A stretch of 64,000 bases of DNA from Pontibacter beigongshangensis (lineage in GTDB: Bacteria > Bacteroidota > Bacteroidia > Cytophagales > Hymenobacteraceae). Shown in pieces: positions 1 through 10,500 of this stretch. The notes beneath the pieces are model-generated. The model ran no database searches and was not told where the DNA came from. It saw nothing but the letters and a program-made list of their open reading frames with translations. A program made the position numbers and the translations under genes. Positions within the stretch are counted from its first letter, which is position 1; each line of letters starts with the position of its first letter. The stretch lies in assembly GCF_014332515.1 (NCBI RefSeq), contig NZ_VFSD01000014.1:62001-126000 (forward strand), written 5' to 3'.

Positions 1-1277
1 GTCATGATGGTGGCGACGGAGTGGTTGTAGCCGGCCCGGACCGAGGCATTGGGGGTCTGGCGGCTTCGCACGCACTCCATCCAGTTGCGCACGTGCAGCG
101 AGGTGGTGGGGTCGCCTCCCATGTTAACCGATGTAGCCGTACCTCCTCCGTGGCTGGGCAATGTAAACTCCGCGAGCTGGTTAGGTTTCAGGCCCATAGC
201 ACTTGCCTGCCGCTCCTCCAGGCCGCCCTCGGGCGTAATCTTGTTGGTATCGAGGTTGAGCATGCCGCCATTTGAATAGTAGAGCTCCTTTACGCCCCCG
301 GCCGAGTTGCTGAAGCGAGAGGTATACACCACCTGGAACCCTTTGGAAAGATCATCTGCAGGACCGTAGTCGAACACGGCCGTCAGGGTATCGGGGTTCT
401 CGCGGCCATCCTGCCACATATAAACGCCGCCATTGGCCACTACACTGCGCGGGTGTTCCAGCCCCGTAAACCAATGCACCGTGTCGATCTGGTGCGACAT
501 CCACTGCCCCGGAATACCGGAGGAGTAGGGCCAGAACAAACGGTATTCCAGGTATTTGCGTGGATCCCAGGCCACTTTGGGCCGGTCCATGAGATAACGG
601 TTCCAATCGGTATCCTGCTCCCTGATCTCTTTTACAAGTTGCGGCAAGCGCCAGCGGCCCGGCTGGTTCACGTTCCAGCTCATCTCCACCATTTTAATGT
701 CGCCGAACTTGCCGGAGCGGATGTACTCGTTGGCAGCGATATAGTTGGGGGCGCTGCGGCGCTGCGAACCGATCTGCACGATCTTGCCTGTCTCTTCCAC
801 TGCTTTCAGAATGGCGCGTGCATCTTCCATGGTCTCGGCCATCGGCTTTTCGATGTAGGCGTCCTTGCCATTGCGCACGGCCTCCACCCCCATCAGCGCA
901 TGCTGAAAATCTGCTGTGCTGATGATCACGGCATCCAGGTTTTTGCTGGCGTACAGTTCGTCGTTGTTCCGGAACTTCTTCAGCTTGCCGCCCGACTTCG
1001 ATTTCACAAAAGCCTCCGCCTCCTCGCGCCTGCGGTTCCAGATATCCGACACCCCTACGAACTCAAAATTCAGCTCCTTGGCATAGTTCATAAAGGCCGG
1101 GTAAAGGGAATCTTTAAACCTGTTGGAGAAGCCCACAATGCCTACCTGCACCCGGTCGTTGGCACCGAGTATGCGGCTGTAGCTACTGGCACTGAGTCCC
1201 ATGAGTGAGAAACCGACTGTACCCAGCGCAGCCTTTTTCAAAAAATCTCTGCGGGAGTTGTTTTCCTGTATGTTCAT
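1..1277 (-). CDS. Gfo/Idh/MocA family oxidoreductase, Tat-exported (C-terminus beyond window)
   Basis: NAD(P)-dependent oxidoreductase acting on sugars or sugar derivatives. The frame is open from the ATG at 1277-1275 to the first base of the window, about 425 codons, so the C-terminus is missing. The N-terminus carries a twin-arginine signal (SRRDFLKKAALG, residues 8-19). A Rossmann start follows (VQVGIVGFSN, about residues 46-55), and the family's lysine motif appears as EKPMAE. Proteins with this layout are usually periplasmic and bind their cofactor before Tat export. The upstream same-strand neighbour at 1577-2977 has two DUF1080 (3-keto-disaccharide hydrolase) domains; paired with such oxidoreductases these form a 3-keto-glycoside route in other Bacteroidota. 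The 299-bp gap holds repeats, so co-transcription is not certain. Family assignment is firm; the substrate is unknown. Confidence 0.9.
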   Translation of the reverse strand, partial: MNIQENNSRRDFLKKAALGTVGFSLMGLSASSYSRILGANDRVQVGIVGFSNRFKDSLYPAFMNYAKELNFEFVGVSDIWNRRREEAEAFVKSKSGGKLKKFRNNDELYASKNLDAVIISTADFQHALMGVEAVRNGKDAYIEKPMAETMEDARAILKAVEETGKIVQIGSQRRSAPNYIAANEYIRSGKFGDIKMVEMSWNVNQPGRWRLPQLVKEIREQDTDWNRYLMDRPKVAWDPRKYLEYRLFWPYSSGIPGQWMSHQIDTVHWFTGLEHPRSVVANGGVYMWQDGRENPDTLTAVFDYGPADDLSKGFQVVYTSRFSNSAGGVKELYYSNGGMLNLDTNKITPEGGLEERQASAMGLKPNQLAEFTLPSHGGGTATSVNMGGDPTTSLHVRNWMECVRSRQTPNASVRAGYNHSVATIM

Positions 1278-1576
1278 TTGGCAGTTAGTTTGATTACCAG
1301 ATTTTTTTACAATTAGTGTTGTTTATGCTCCTCTAACTCTCTCGGATTATTCCAATGATTTTTGCCCTCCGGAGGCTCTGCCGCTCCTGCTGCTTCTTTA
1401 AGATGCTAGATATTAGATTTTAGATGATAGACTTTCGATCTAGTGATGAGTTATGAGTTGATAACTTTTTAAAGCCTGCGAAAATTCATCTCCAAATCTT
1501 CTCATCTTCAAATCTCCAAATTTCCAAATCTTCAAATTGAAAAATTAGCACATCAGCACATTAACCCATTAGCACA
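1278..1576. other. Intergenic: dispersed repeat plus permuted-word tract
   Basis: No gene seen. It holds dispersed repeat copy 1 (1346-1397) and, from about 1400 to 1576, a low-complexity tract made of variants of short words such as TTAGATTTTAGATGATAGAC, CTTCAAATCTCCAAATTTCC and TTAGCACATCAGCACATTAA. Similar words recur at 25312-25372, 39785-39890, 48005-48140 and 56284-56376. Confidence 0.8.
1346..1397 (+). repeat. TCCGGA dispersed repeat, copy 1
   Basis: Reads ATTATTCCAATGATTTTT, then GCCCTCCGGAGG, then a CTCTGCCGCTCCTGCTGCTTC tail (last 20 bases variable). All the family parts are present in plus orientation, between two minus-strand genes. Confidence 0.85.
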
Positions 1577-2977
1577 TTAAAGAGCTTTGATCTTAATGCT
1601 TCTGAAGCTGACCAGATCGCCGTGATCCTGGAGCAGGATGTGGCCTTCTGCCGCTTCGCCGAAGTTCTCCCAGGTTTTGTATTTGCTGTTGGCCACCAGG
1701 TTCCGGAATTCTTCGGAGCCCCGTACATACTCCAGCACCTTTATGCCGTTCAGGTAATGCTCCACTTTGTTGTCGGGGTGCACCACCACGCGGCCCTTGT
1801 TCCACTCTCCTATCGGGCGCAGGAAGCGCTTGGGTTTGTCGGCAGTTATCAGGTCGTATAAGGAGGCGAGGGTGCGGTTTCCGTCGCGGCCCATCTTGGC
1901 ATCGGGGTGCTTTTCGTCGTCGAGCACCTGGTACTCCAACCCGATGGCCGAGCCGGTGCTTTGCTCGTTGAGCGTTACAGAATATTTCACGCCGCTGTTA
2001 GCGCCCGGCGATAGCTTGTACTCAAACGACAGGTCGAAGGCGCTGTATTTTTCTTTCGTTACAATGTCGCCACCATTCGTAGACTCCCCGCCACCGGAGG
2101 GCAGTACCGTGAGCGCACCATTCTCCACTTTCCAGCCCCGCTCCGGAAACGTGCTTTTGTGAGCACCCACCCAGCCGTCGGATGATTTTCCATCGAAGAG
2201 CAATTTCCAGCCCTGCTCCTGCTCATAACGGGTCAGGGAGTTGGGCACGTTGTTCACCACATGCACGCCTTCAGGAAAGGGAGTAGGTGTAAGGTCAGTG
2301 GTTTTGATGCGAATGTTTTTGAAGTACACCTTTTTGCCGGCCTGCTCTGCGCTGCCCACCGAGTGCACCTGCAGCCCGATAAACCCGCTCGAGTCGATGG
2401 TATCGACCACGTAGGCAACCGGCACCTCGTTGATCCAGGTTTTAGTCTCGTTGCCGATGCACTCTATCCTGATCTTGTTATACTCGCCTACCTTAAAGGC
2501 CTGCTGTGCCTGCGGGTTGAGCGAGAGCGGATACTGCCAGCCCCGGCGCGCTTCGTCGTAAATGCCGCCGCTCCAGGCCCGCTCCGACGGGTCGAACTCC
2601 ACCTGCCGCCCATACACCCTGCCCTTGCCATTGTTGGCCTCCGGGTCATAATGGCTCCTGGTCTGGATGCCGGAGTTGCTTTCATTGCTATCCATCATGG
2701 CCTCCAGTTCCAGTATGAAATCGTCGTACTCTTTTTCCGTTACCAGGAAGGTGTTGGGTGTGTTGGCGATGGTAGTACCTACTATGGCGCCGTCTTCTAC
2801 CTCATAAGGGGCCTCTCCTGCCACACGCTTCCAACCGTCCAGGCTCTTGCCGTCGAACAGGCTGGTCCAGTCACTGCTGGTGGCCTGCTCTACTTTCTGA
2901 GAACAACCTGTAAGGCTGCCAGCGGCCACAGTGGTAGCCAGTATTGCTGCGCAGAGGCAACTTTTATAATTCATCAT
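1577..2977 (-). CDS. Lipoprotein with two DUF1080 (3-keto-disaccharide hydrolase) domains
   Basis: 466 residues. Residues 1-25 form a lipoprotein signal with lipobox LTGC, so Cys25 is probably the lipid anchor; translation could also begin at Met2. There are two tandem DUF1080 (PF06439) domains, about residues 36-226 and 256-465. Each opens with the family signature (WTSLFDGKSLDGWK and WKLLFDGKSSDGWV) and has the concanavalin-like beta-sandwich pattern. The family is now linked to cleavage of 3-keto-disaccharides or 3-keto-glycosides. The gene lies upstream of the Gfo/Idh/MocA gene on the same strand, which fits oxidation at C3 followed by hydrolysis. Location is the periplasm or the outer face of a membrane. 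Family is certain; the 3-keto substrate is inferred from family and neighbour. Confidence 0.9.
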   Translation of the reverse strand: MMNYKSCLCAAILATTVAAGSLTGCSQKVEQATSSDWTSLFDGKSLDGWKRVAGEAPYEVEDGAIVGTTIANTPNTFLVTEKEYDDFILELEAMMDSNESNSGIQTRSHYDPEANNGKGRVYGRQVEFDPSERAWSGGIYDEARRGWQYPLSLNPQAQQAFKVGEYNKIRIECIGNETKTWINEVPVAYVVDTIDSSGFIGLQVHSVGSAEQAGKKVYFKNIRIKTTDLTPTPFPEGVHVVNNVPNSLTRYEQEQGWKLLFDGKSSDGWVGAHKSTFPERGWKVENGALTVLPSGGGESTNGGDIVTKEKYSAFDLSFEYKLSPGANSGVKYSVTLNEQSTGSAIGLEYQVLDDEKHPDAKMGRDGNRTLASLYDLITADKPKRFLRPIGEWNKGRVVVHPDNKVEHYLNGIKVLEYVRGSEEFRNLVANSKYKTWENFGEAAEGHILLQDHGDLVSFRSIKIKAL

Positions 2978-3150
2978 GATTAGCTTATTTTCTTTTGCTG
3001 TTGACTTGTATTTTGTTCGCTTAAAAAATTCCAGGAAATCCTTTTAGCCTAGATCAAATGGTTTTAAAGTTAAAACGCTAACTACTGATCGTTCATTTCT
3101 TGCACAACAATCACTCCTTTAAGAGAAATTTTCATCACAGATCAAATAGC

Positions 3151-3207
3151 AATTATTCGAATGAAATGGGCCCTCCGGAGGTGCCGCTGCTCTTGCTGCG
3201 GCTTCTT
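3151..3207 (+). repeat. TCCGGA dispersed repeat, copy 2
   Basis: AATTATTCGAATGAAATGG, then GCCCTCCGGAGG, then a GC-rich tail with CTGCTCTTGCTGCGGC. Plus orientation. Confidence 0.85.
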
Positions 3208-3395
3208 TCTGATGATACGTCCCTGCCCTTCCTTCTCCTGCAAAAGGCCACGGCCTGAACGAAAATTTAAGATAGGAATTTATAATAACAGGTGGTAATT
3301 TATTTTTCAGGCTCCTGCTTCCGGATTGGCAGGCACAGTTATCAAGCTGTTGCTGGCAGCGGGGCTATTCAGAACATAAACAGCATAAAGCAGCA

Positions 3396-3418
3396 AAGAC
3401 CTCGCAGTGTGCGCAGCT
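3396..3418 (+). repeat. Solo arm of the CCTCGCAGCGTGCGCAG repeat
   Basis: GACCTCGCAGTGTGCGCAGC matches, with one change, the arms of the long inverted repeat at 52671-52774. A single arm is present here. Confidence 0.7.
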
Positions 3419-3430
3419 TAGGTAAGCTGG

Positions 3431-3484
3431 ATTATTTAAATCAAAATAGCCCTCCGGAGGCTCTGCTACTGCTGCTGCTGCTGC
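3431..3484 (+). repeat. TCCGGA dispersed repeat, copy 3
   Basis: ATTATTTAAATCAAAATA, then GCCCTCCGGAGG, then a long CTG tail ending near 3484. Plus orientation, close behind the 3' end of the PorP/SprF-like gene. Confidence 0.85.
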
Positions 3485-3535
3485 ACTTCAAATGGCTATC
3501 CCTAAATCTATTGGCAGCAACCGGAGCTTCCCCCC

Positions 3536-4492
3536 TTACTTCACCCTGAAACCCAGCATAATCTCGTGGGAGCCGGCGCTGTGGTGCCGCATCGGAGAAA
3601 CTGTCAGGTCGAAGGAATACGACAGCTGGTACTGCTCCATAAACTGAACGCCGAGCAGCCCGACCAGCGCATCCTGGGTGCGGTACGAGAGGCCCGCCCA
3701 CACCTGGTCATCGAACGCGGTCTTCTTTCTTTTGCTGAAGTTATACACTCCCTTTACATTCAGGTCTGCCTGAATCGGTGCAGGACCCGCATACTTTACC
3801 AGGAAAGAAGGCGTAACGGTAATATTTCTGTCGATCTCAACATGATACCCCCCCGACACAAACAAATGCTGCGACAGGTGGCTGGCTTCTGCTGTGCCTT
3901 CCGCCCTGAAAAACCGGTTCCCCAGAACCTGAAACAGCGAAAAACCGGCATAAAACTGTTCGGAGTGCAGGAATGTGCCCACGCTCAGGTCCGGCATAAA
4001 GGCATTGATCCGCCCGTTTCGGGTCACCGGGTCCAGGTGGTTGGAATTGTCGGCCAGATGCACCTTGTCAGGGTCGAACCGGAACTGCTGAAACCCGGCA
4101 AATACACCCGAAGAGAGGTAGAGATCCCGGTTCAGCGGCACATGGTACGCATATGAAAGGAGCGCTCCGGTGCGCGTGGTGGGCCCGGTATTGTCGGTGT
4201 AGGCATAGCCTCCGCCTCCGTGGTAGGCCTGTATTCTTTTTCTGCTCCTTCTCCCCCGCTGGTTCTGAAACAGGGCTGTTTCGCCGCTCACATAGAACGT
4301 TTTTGGCGCCCCCTCAAAACCCACCCACTGGTTCCGGAAGCCGGCCTTAAAGTTGAGGTCTTTCTCAAACCCCGAGACGGCCGGGTTAAGCAGGTAATAA
4401 TTGGTCATGTACTGGCTGTACAAGGCTTTCTGCTGGGCAACTGCTCCAGCGGCACAAAGCAGAAAGAATAAACTGAATATATATTTTTTCAT
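3536..4492 (-). CDS. PorP/SprF family type IX secretion membrane protein
   Basis: Outer-membrane beta-barrel protein of the PorP/SprF family, 318 residues from the ATG at 4492. I chose this start over an in-frame codon at 4519 because it opens directly on the signal peptide MKKYIFSLFFLLCAAGAVAQ. The family signature follows: QYMTNYYLLNPAVSG, then FRNQWVGFEGAPKTFY. The alternating barrel strands end in MLGFRVK. In Flavobacterium johnsoniae, SprF is encoded just downstream of the adhesin SprB and is needed for its delivery to the surface. Here the gene starts about 30 bp after the stop of the SprB-like giant gene, so it is the likely dedicated partner and almost certainly in the same operon. 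Function is by family and synteny. Confidence 0.92.
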   Translation of the reverse strand: MKKYIFSLFFLLCAAGAVAQQKALYSQYMTNYYLLNPAVSGFEKDLNFKAGFRNQWVGFEGAPKTFYVSGETALFQNQRGRRSRKRIQAYHGGGGYAYTDNTGPTTRTGALLSYAYHVPLNRDLYLSSGVFAGFQQFRFDPDKVHLADNSNHLDPVTRNGRINAFMPDLSVGTFLHSEQFYAGFSLFQVLGNRFFRAEGTAEASHLSQHLFVSGGYHVEIDRNITVTPSFLVKYAGPAPIQADLNVKGVYNFSKRKKTAFDDQVWAGLSYRTQDALVGLLGVQFMEQYQLSYSFDLTVSPMRHHSAGSHEIMLGFRVK

Positions 4493-4522
4493 AAGAGACA
4501 AATGAGGTGTTACCGGCAAGGC

Positions 4523-7500
4523 TTAGCGCATAATGGTGACTGATTTTTTCAGTGGCGGCTCCGCATTACCAAGCTCTATGATACAATAGTAGGTGCCGAC
4601 CGGCAACTTCTTCCCGTTATGAGTACCATCCCAGGCCTTCTTGTAACCCACCGACTCAAACACCGGACTTCCCCAACGGTTGTACACCGTTACCTTACAG
4701 CCAGGGTACAGCACCGGCAGGTTCTTCAGCACCCACAGGTCATTGATGCCATCGCCGTTCGGCGTGAAGCCGTTCGGTATTTCGATTTCGGTGATGGTTT
4801 CGATCGTGAAGTAAACTTCCGTAATACAGCCCCTGCTGTCTTTTACCAGCAGCGCATGTGTGCCTACAGGTAGGTTATCGAAAACCGAATCGGCTGCATA
4901 TTTGCCGTTGTTCAACTGGTAAGTATAAGGCGCTGCCCCTCCGCTGATGGCCGTAACGGCTGCACTTCCGAGGTTGTCGTCTTCGAAGGTCTTGGTGAGC
5001 GGCGTCACCTCCACCTGCAGCGGCTCCGGCTCCTTCACTGTAACCGTACCAACAGCTACAGTACAAGTAGGCGAGAAACGCGTTACGACTTGGTAAACAC
5101 CTCCGGCAAGATTTCCGAACACAGGACTTTGCTGGAAAGTAAGGCCGTTGTCGATGCTGTAGGCTGTTTCTTCGTTGTCTCCTCTTGCGCTGATCGTGAT
5201 GGCGCCGTTGGCTTCGCCGGCACAACTCACATGCCTCACCGAAGCAATCGCACTGGCAACTTCCCCAATGCTCACGGCAACAGTATGGGTACAGTTTCTG
5301 GCATCCTTCACGGTGAGGGTGTAGTTCCCGACAGCCAGTCCGCTAAAGGCAGTAGCGCTGGAGAAATTCACACCGTCCAGAGAGTACTGGAAAGGGGCCG
5401 TACCTCCTGAAACTTCCTCTATCACCAACTCTCCGGCATTCTGTCCGCAGCCCACCGGCTCCACGCGCACGTTCAGGTTGGCAATTGCCGGGCTACTGCC
5501 GATACTTTCCGTCTTAACCAGCACACAGCCTGCTGCATCTTTCACAGTTACCTGATAATCACCTGCAGCCAGACCAGTAAACAGGGGCGTTGCCTGGAAA
5601 GAGGTACCGTTCAGGCTGTACGTGTAAGGACTTCTGCCACCGCTCACCTCACTGATCTCAAGCCGGCCATTGTTGCCTCCGCAACTGGCATTGGTGCCTG
5701 CCACCGTAAACGACTCGGCTCCTCCGCTACTACTCACTTCCTGGCTCTGTGTAATTTCACACCCTTCAGCATCCCGGATCGTAATGATATAGCTGCCGGC
5801 AGCCAGGTTCGCAAATAAAGTTCCCGTTTGGAAGTCAGCACCGTTCAGGCTATAGGTATAAGGTTGCACACCACCCGTAACAGACTCAACTGTGATAGAA
5901 CCATTGCGCTGAACACAGCCTGCCGGAACAGATGCCAGCGTAGCCTCCATCGGGCTGTTCCCTTCTACCGACACAGCAATAGAGGTGGTGCATCCATTGG
6001 CATCCTTCACAAACACCGTATATTCCTGAGGTGCAAGTGCGGTGAAAGTAGCAGAAGCCTGATAGTTGCTGCCATCCAATGAGTAAGTGTATGGAGCAAT
6101 ACCCCCCGTCACAGCACTTACCATAATTGTCCCGTTATCGGTACAGGCGGCAGGCGTTGTGGCAGTAGCAATTTCCGTTACACCAGACTGCTCTGCCAGG
6201 TTCACCTCCTTAGCGAAGGTGCAGCCATTGGCATCTTTTACAGTTATTGTGTATGCTCCCGCTGCTAAACCATCGAAGGTGGCAGCAACCTGGAAAGTAA
6301 CGCCATCCAGTGAGAAACTGTAAGGAGCTGTGCCACCAGCTATACTACTGGCGCTGATGCTACCGTTGCTATCGCCACAGGAAGCCTGCACCGCAGCCAC
6401 GTCAAAATTCTCCGGACCGGCCAACTGCTCTACTACCACTGTTTTTGCAAATGTACAGCCGCTGGCATCTTTCACTGTGATCGAATGGTTACCCGCAGCC
6501 AGACCAGTCAGCGTAGCCGAAGCCTGGAAGTTCGTGCCATCCTTGCTATAGGTATAGGGACCAGTGCCACCAGCCACCTCACTTACGACAACCGTTCCGC
6601 TGCTTTCTACACAGGTAGCGCTTTGCGGGGTAAGCACAAAATCAGTCGGGCCAGCGGTAGCAGGCACAACAGCTTCCTCTGTATAGAGACAGCCGTAGGC
6701 ATCGCGTACCGTGACAGCATAAGTGCCTGCATTCAACGCTGTAAAGGAAGCCGCGCTCTGGAACCCTGCCCCATTCAGGCTATAGGTGTAGGGAGCCGTG
6801 CCGCCAGATACTTCGCTGATCAGGATGGAGCCGTTGCTCTTGTTGCAGGTAGCAGCTCCCACCGAAGCCGAAAGGCCTTCCACACCGTCAACATCGCCTA
6901 CCTGTACCTGCACCGCATAAGTACAGCCCCTGGCATCCTTTACTGTGATGGTGTAAGTACCAGCCGCCAACTCAGAAAAAGCAGGTTCAGTCTGGAAGCT
7001 TGTGTCGTCTTTGCTGTAAGTATAAGGAGCCGTGCCACCGGATACGCCTCGTACAGTGATTTCTCCATTACTTCTGCCACAGGTAGTGGCTACCCTGGCA
7101 GTGGTAATGGCCGTAGGCACACTTTGGTTTATCGTGACAGAGGTAGTAGCCAGACAGCCATTGGCATCTTTCACAGTAATGGTGAAAGCACCCGAAGCCA
7201 GTGCGGCAAAAGCAGTTCCGGTCTGGAAATCTTCTCCGTTAATGGAGTATGTATAAGGAGCCATGCCGCCTGTCACTGCTCCCACAGTTATGCTGCCATC
7301 ATTGTCCTGGCAGCTGGCTTCCACTGTCGTGGCGGCCACAGCCGTAGGTCCGGCAATGTTTGTCACCATGAAAGCCTTGGCGAAGGTACAGCCGTTGGCG
7401 TCTTTCACTGTGATCGTATGGATACCTGAAGTAAGCCCTGTGAAAGAAGTAGAAGCCTGGAAATTCACGCCATCTTCGCTATAAGTATAGGGAGCTGCAC

Positions 7501-10500
7501 CGCCAGTAATAGCGGTTACTGTTAAGCCTCCATTGCTGGCCCCGCAAATAGAAGAAGTGGTGCTGGCAGAAATAGCGTTCGGCCCACCTAGATTCTCCAC
7601 TACTACCTTTTTGGCAAACGTACAGCCATTGGCGTCCCGAACAGTCACTGTGTACTCCCCTGCCAGCACCGCTTCAAAGGCAGTAGCGCTCTGGAAGGTA
7701 GTTCCATCTAAGGCAAAGGTATAGGGAGCAGTGCCACCGCTCGCTTCAGCTATTGAAATGGAGCCATCGCTGCTACCGCAGGTAGAGGCCGTACTCGTAA
7801 GGTTCAGGTTATCAGGTCCTCCAATATCCTGCACCTCTACCTCCCTGCTGACAATACAGCCGTTCGCATCTTTTATAGTAATGGTATAAGTACCGGCGAT
7901 CAGATCATCGAAGGAAGCTGCCGCCTGGAAGTTCGTGCCGTCCTTGCTATAAGTGAAGGGAGCCGTACCACCGGTTACATCGCTTATGTTGATCTGACCG
8001 TTGCTATGGCCACAGGTGCTGGACTGAGGAGACAGTACAAAGTCAGAAGGCCCTGTAATATTCTCTAACTCCACTCTCTCAGTGACCTCACAGCCATTGG
8101 CATCGCGCACCGTGATAGTATAAGATCCTGCTGCAAGTGCCAGGAAGGTGGCTGATGTCTGGAAATCAATGCCGTTGAGGCTATAGGTAAATGGTGCTGT
8201 ACCGCCTGTAACAGCAGTAATAGCTAGCTCTCCATTGCTGCCCCCACAGGTCGATGTCTCTACCGAAGCAGTTAACCCGGATGGACCGCCAATATCACTT
8301 ACCTGCACCTGCGCTGTAAAGACACAGCCCTTCGCGTCCTTCACCGTGATGGTGTGGCTACCTACTGCCAGCGCCGCAAAGGTGGCCGTGGTCTGGAAAA
8401 TAGAGCCGTCTAAGCTATAGGTGTAAGGGGCCGTACCACCTGTCACAGTGGCAACAGTAATGCTGCCGTTACTGTTGCCACAAGTGGAAGACGCTGTTGT
8501 ACTGACAAAAACAGTCGGCACATCTGTAGTTACAGTAACAGAGGCAGTTACCTCGCAGCCATTAGCGTCTCTGGCAGTCACAGTATGGGTTCCTGCAGAT
8601 AAAGAGGTAAAAGCAGTTTCATTCTGGAAATCCGTGCCGTTGATCGAGTAGGTGTACGGAGCTGTTCCACCGGTCACACCACCTATCATAATGCTGCCAT
8701 CATTGTCCTGGCAGCTGGCTGCCACTGTCGTGGCGGCCACGGCCGTAGGTCCGGCAATGTTTGTCACCATGAAAGCCTTGACAAAGGTACAGCCATTGGC
8801 GTCCTTCACGGTGATCGTGTGCTGACCGGCAGTCAGAGCCGTGAAGGTAGCGGAGGCCTGAAAATTCACGCCGTCCTGGCTGAAGGTATACGGAGCCGTA
8901 CCACCGGTTACGCCACTGATCGTGAGTTCGCCGTTGCTGGCCCCGCAGGTGGTAGAAACTGCACTGGCAGCAAGATCAGAAGGCCCTGCTACGTCGTCTA
9001 CTCTCACCGTCTTCGCAAACGTACAGCCACTGGCATCTCTTACCGTCACCGTGTGCTCCCCTGCCAGCACCTCCCCGAAGGTGGTGGCGGGTTGGAAGTT
9101 TACGCCGTCCAGGGCAAACACATAAGGAGCCGTCCCCCCTGTTACTCCACCAACTGAGATGGAGCCATTGCTCTCGCCGCAGGTGGAGGACATGCTGGTA
9201 AGCACCAACTCAGCCGGTCCTGCTATGTTTCCTACCGCTATACTTCTGCTCACCACACAGCCGTTGGCATCCTTCACCGTCAAGGTGTAGGCGCCCGCTG
9301 CCAGTGCCTCAAATACTGGGGAAGCTTGGAAGGCAGTGCCGTTGCTGCTATAAGAAAATGGAGCCGTACCACCCACTATATCACTTATCATGACCTGCCC
9401 GTTAGGCGCGCCACATGTAGCGGCTTGCGGTGCCACCACAAAGGCAGACGGACCGGCTATGTCTTCTAAGACTACTGTCTCAGTTGAAAGGCAGCCGTTG
9501 GCGTCCCGCACCGTGATGATGTAGGTGCCTGCCAGCAAATTGTCAAAAGAAAGTGCAGACTGAAAGTTCTTTCCGTCTTTGCTGTAGCTGTAAGGGCCAA
9601 CCCCACCCGAAACCCCGCTGACAGCTATGCTGCCGTTGCCGCCTCCGCAGGTGCTCGCCGAGGCAGCCGCGCTGAAGATCGGTCCGTCGATGTTGCTCAC
9701 CGCCACAGCCTGACTGTAAACACAGCCATTGGCATCCTTTACCGTGATATTGTAAGTGCCTGCCGCCAGCTCAGTGAAAGTAGCTGGCACCTGGAAAGCA
9801 CCATCATCCATACTGTAGGTGTATGGAGCAGTGCCGCCGCCTACATGGTTGATCGTCAGCTGCCCGTCGCTGCGGCCGCAGGTAGAGGCTACGGTGGAGC
9901 TGCTGAAGCTGGCAGGGCCAACCTTCTCAATTGTGAAAGAACCAGTAATCTCACAACCGTTGTCATCTCTGGCAGTTATAGTATAGGCTCCGGAGGCCAG
10001 TGCCGCAAAGGAACCACCTGCCTGGAAGCCGGAGCCGTTGATCGAATAAGTATAGGGCGCTGTACCACCGGATACACTGGTCACGGTCAGGCTGCCGTCA
10101 TTGTCGGCGCAGCTGGCCGGCACTGAACTAGCCGCCACCGTTGTAGGCCCTGGAACGTCAGAAACGGTAAAGGACCTGGTGAAGGTACAGCCGTTGGCAT
10201 CCTGCACTGTAATCGTATGGGTACCGGCAGCCAGCCCTGTGAAAGAAGTAGAACCCTGGAAATTCACGCCGTCTTTGCTGTAGGTGTAAGGGGCCACTCC
10301 CCCCGATACGGCCGTAATGCTTAGCCCGCCATTGCTGGCCCCGCAGATAGAAGAAGTGGTGCTGGCAGAAAGGGCGTTCGGCCCACCAACATTCTCCACT
10401 ACTACTTTTTTGGCGAAGGTACAGCCGTTGGCGTCTTTCACCGTAATGGAATACTCTCCTGCGCGCACAGACCCGAAGCCGGAGCCACCCTGGAAAGCTG

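Larger units (their letters stand above)
2978..3535. other. Intergenic, 558 bp, repeats only
   Basis: No gene seen. Dispersed repeat copies 2 and 3 lie at 3151-3207 and 3431-3484. A solo arm of the CCTCGCAGCGTGCGCAG repeat lies at 3396-3418. A weak palindrome AGTTA-N6-TAACT is at 3068-3083, upstream of the DUF1080 gene; its role is unknown. Confidence 0.7.

Noticed and set aside
6485..7429. Long open frame on the plus strand across the adhesin gene
   Set aside because: It is one of many antisense frames produced by the repeat composition; the minus-strand frame has a signal peptide, repeats and a sorting domain.
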